NCBI GenBank assembly: GCA_023389425.1
Contig: JAEWEK010000218.1
Coordinates: 1-7,845, forward strand
Reading direction: 5' to 3'
Origin: Pseudomonadota bacterium
Lineage (GTDB): Bacteria; Pseudomonadota; Gammaproteobacteria; Burkholderiales; Burkholderiaceae_D
Length of the DNA stretch: 7,845 bases
Part shown: piece by piece, positions 6,298 to 7,845 of the stretch
Layout of the letters: every line of letters begins with the position of its first letter
Numbering within the stretch: position 1 is the stretch's first letter
Made by a program: the position numbers and the translations under genes
The notes under the pieces: generated by a model
The model's database searches: none
What the model was told of the DNA's origin: nothing
Seen by the model: only the letters and a program-made list of their open reading frames with translations

Positions 6298-7340
6298 GAT
6301 TGTTTCCTTCCGATTGGATTGGGCAGCGGCACCAGGGTCTGGAACACGTGGCGCTTGTAGCTGTCGTTGGCGGCGGCGACGACGTTGCCGGTGCCCAGCA
6401 CGTAGCTGCGCTTGTCGGTGTAGCCCACGGTTGCTTCGGTATTGCGCGCCAACAGGTTGATGCGCACCGACATCACGGTGCGCCAGTTCACCGCCGCGCA
6501 AGCCGCGCCCGGGTCGAGGCAGCCGTTGGCCGCCGCCGGGGCCGCGGTGTACAGGTCGGGCTGGCCGTCGCTGTTGGTGTCGAGGCCGTATTCGAGATGC
6601 ATGTTCTCGATGCCCTCGGCCAGCGCCACGGTGACGAACTCCATGCTGCCGTCGGCCCTGAGACGCAGTTCCGCCCGCTTAAGGGTCGGGATGCCGTCGT
6701 TCGGGTTGTCGTTGTTGGCGACAAAGTAGATATGCGTTTCGTAGCGGCGGCTGTCGGCCAGCGTGGTGCAGTCGCGCTTGTGGCGGTCCAGGCTGGCGCT
6801 GTTGGTGTCGAGGCGGAAGTAGGTGAGCGGATCGGCACTGTCCAGCTCGCTCAAATTATTGCAGAGCGAAGCCTGGAACAGCGGCCCGCTCACATCTTCC
6901 TGGCAATCGCTGGCGCCGGCCACGCAGGTGCGCGTGTGGCGCACCACCAGGACGTCGGTATTGGCGCGCCGGTCCTGCAGGCAGCCGGGCGTGGCCTCGG
7001 CCGCGCCAAAGCCCTGCACGTGCAGCGGCAGCGCGGTGATGAGCGCGGCGGACATGACCGCGCACGGGTCCGGCGGGCCGGGCGGGCTGGGCAATTCGGT
7101 CGGATCGAATTCGCCATAGAAGCCGGCGTTGCGCAGGTCGGTCGTCATCAGGTCGATCGCGAAGCGGCCGTTCTCGATCTGGCGGTTGGCCTTTTCGATC
7201 TCCGCCTGGGCGCGGCTGTTGCGCACGAACAGGGTGGTCATGCCGGCCAGGATCAGCATGCCGATCGCGATCGCGACCATCAATTCGGGCAGGGTGAAAC
7301 CGCGGAGGCGCCGCGCCGGTGTCAGGGAAAATGCTGTCAT
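6294..7340 (-). CDS. pilW: Minor pilin PilW
   Basis: This 348-residue protein is a large minor pilin that by family knowledge joins PilV, PilX and PilY1 in the pilus priming and tip complex. It has a clean class III (prepilin) leader: MTAFSLTPARRLRG with cleavage expected between Gly14 and Phe15, then FTLPELMVAIAIGMLILAG with Glu19 at mature position +5. AEIEKANRQIENGRFAIDLMTTDLRNAGFYG (46-76) is the typical PilW helix and start of the globular domain. There are eight cysteines (93, 120, 139, 146, 160, 191, 274, 281) and a DTNSDGQPD calcium-loop motif (254-262). ATG 7340 is chosen because it starts the leader directly and has AGGAG six bases upstream; the in-frame ATG at 7364 would overlap the end of pilV and lacks this fit. 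The stop overlaps the pilX GTG. Confidence 0.93.
   Translation of the reverse strand: MTAFSLTPARRLRGFTLPELMVAIAIGMLILAGMTTLFVRNSRAQAEIEKANRQIENGRFAIDLMTTDLRNAGFYGEFDPTELPSPPGPPDPCAVMSAALITALPLHVQGFGAAEATPGCLQDRRANTDVLVVRHTRTCVAGASDCQEDVSGPLFQASLCNNLSELDSADPLTYFRLDTNSASLDRHKRDCTTLADSRRYETHIYFVANNDNPNDGIPTLKRAELRLRADGSMEFVTVALAEGIENMHLEYGLDTNSDGQPDLYTAAPAAANGCLDPGAACAAVNWRTVMSVRINLLARNTEATVGYTDKRSYVLGTGNVVAAANDSYKRHVFQTLVPLPNPIGRKQS
6305..6309 (-). promoter_or_regulatory. Ribosome binding site of pilX
   Basis: The minus strand reads AAGGA (inside GGAAGGAAA) seven bases before the GTG at 6297. It lies within the last codons of pilW and decides the GTG start, since no ATG is suitably placed nearby. 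Confidence 0.6.
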
Positions 7341-7346
7341 GCTCAA

Positions 7347-7351
7347 CTCCT
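7347..7351 (-). promoter_or_regulatory. Ribosome binding site of pilW
   Basis: AGGAG on the minus strand, six bases before the ATG at 7340, lies in the 14-bp gap after the pilV stop. It supports 7340 over the upstream in-frame ATG at 7364. Confidence 0.7.
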
Positions 7352-7354
7352 GGC

Positions 7355-7845
7355 TTAGCTGCAATGCGGCAGGCCGATCGCCACCTGCACCGCGATCGTG
7401 CGGCGGTTACTGTCGTCGGTGCCGAACAGGCCGCTGCCGCAGGACAGGCTCGGCGCCTTGGTCGGATGCATGCCTTGCCAGGCCACCGACAGTCGATAGA
7501 TGCCGGGCTGGCAGACACCGGCGGCGGCGTTCTCCGGCTGCAGCTGCTCGATGCAACCGACGGCCCCGATCATCGCGCCGACCTGGGCTTTGCTGCCGCT
7601 GTCGACCTCGGAGGCTCCCTTCAGCATATTGCTCCAGGTGCACAGGTCCTGGGCCGCCGTGCCAGCCTCGCCGCTGCAGTCGGCCGGCGCCTTGTCGCCG
7701 GTGCCGAGCGCGCCGTTGACGGCGTAGGCGGACGCCGCCGCGCCGGCGCCGTCGCCGGTGCTGACGTAGTTCGCGGCATCGGCGCGGTTGCTGCTGAGAC
7801 GGGCACGCATGTCCTGCAGCAGCACCACGGCCTGGGCGCGGCTGT
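7355..7845 (-). CDS. pilV: Minor pilin PilV, C-terminal part (5' end outside window)
   Basis: The frame is open to the window edge and 162 residues are visible. They begin SRAQAVVLLQDMRARLSSNRADAANYV, which matches the helix after the missing N-terminal pilin leader in PilV proteins (..Q..ALLLAQDM.DRI.ANR..A..Y). The GTG at 7828 is therefore an internal codon, not the start. The globular part holds six cysteines (in ADCSG, LCTW, VGCIE, GVCQPG, LSCGSG and the final PHCS) and the near-terminal IYRLSVAWQG, typical of the PilV C-terminal strand. The leader peptide with the prepilin peptidase site lies outside the window. The product is a minor pilin acting with PilW, PilX and PilY1. pilW follows after 14 bp, so the genes form one operon. 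The assignment to PilV rather than another pseudopilin rests on the SRAQA...QDM...NR pattern and gene order. Confidence 0.88.
   Translation of the reverse strand, partial: SRAQAVVLLQDMRARLSSNRADAANYVSTGDGAGAAASAYAVNGALGTGDKAPADCSGEAGTAAQDLCTWSNMLKGASEVDSGSKAQVGAMIGAVGCIEQLQPENAAAGVCQPGIYRLSVAWQGMHPTKAPSLSCGSGLFGTDDSNRRTIAVQVAIGLPHCS

Noticed and set aside
6298..6501. Longer N-terminus for PilX starting at 6501
   Set aside because: The extra 68 residues are Arg/Gln-rich out-of-frame pilW sequence; the pilin-type leader begins at GTG 6297.
6300..7358. A 352-residue plus-strand frame antisense to pilW
   Set aside because: Its product is Val/Ala/Gly/Arg-rich without recognisable features, and pilW on the other strand has a clear prepilin leader and ribosome binding site.

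Overview
The window is a dense, high-GC (roughly two-thirds G+C by eye) stretch of proteobacterial DNA holding two gene groups that converge on each other. Protein style and gene order (PilV-PilW-PilX-PilY1, with betaproteobacterial-type PilY1 signatures) suggest a betaproteobacterium, most likely of the Oxalobacteraceae (Massilia/Duganella/Janthinobacterium type). The family-level placement is inference from remembered protein style, not from a search.

Left part (1-1671, plus strand): the 3' end of an OmpR/TctD-type response regulator gene overlaps by four bases (ATGA) a complete TctE-like sensor histidine kinase gene. Together they form a standard two-component pair whose signal cannot be read from the sequence. 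A 53-bp convergent intergenic gap (1672-1724) contains a strong palindrome.

Right part (1725-7845, minus strand, read right to left): a minor-pilin operon. It holds the 3' part of pilV (cut by the window edge), then complete pilW, pilX and pilY1, with gaps of 14 bp, an overlap (GTGA) and 16 bp. By family knowledge PilV, PilW and PilX are minor pilins that, with FimU/FimT-like and PilE-like partners, prime type IV pilus assembly. PilY1 is the large pilus-tip protein, with an N-terminal von Willebrand A-like domain and a C-terminal beta-propeller. No pilE-like gene follows pilY1 here; the operon ends at the palindrome.

The most distinctive feature is in PilY1. Its vWA-like domain is interrupted by a Thr/Ser-rich insertion of roughly 350 residues carrying 14 cysteines, 12 of which fall into three similarly spaced four-cysteine modules. 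PilX, PilW and PilY1 also each carry one DxD/NxDGxxD calcium-loop motif. No RNA gene, CRISPR array, insertion sequence or recognisable promoter was seen; the 5' ends of both transcription units lie outside the window.
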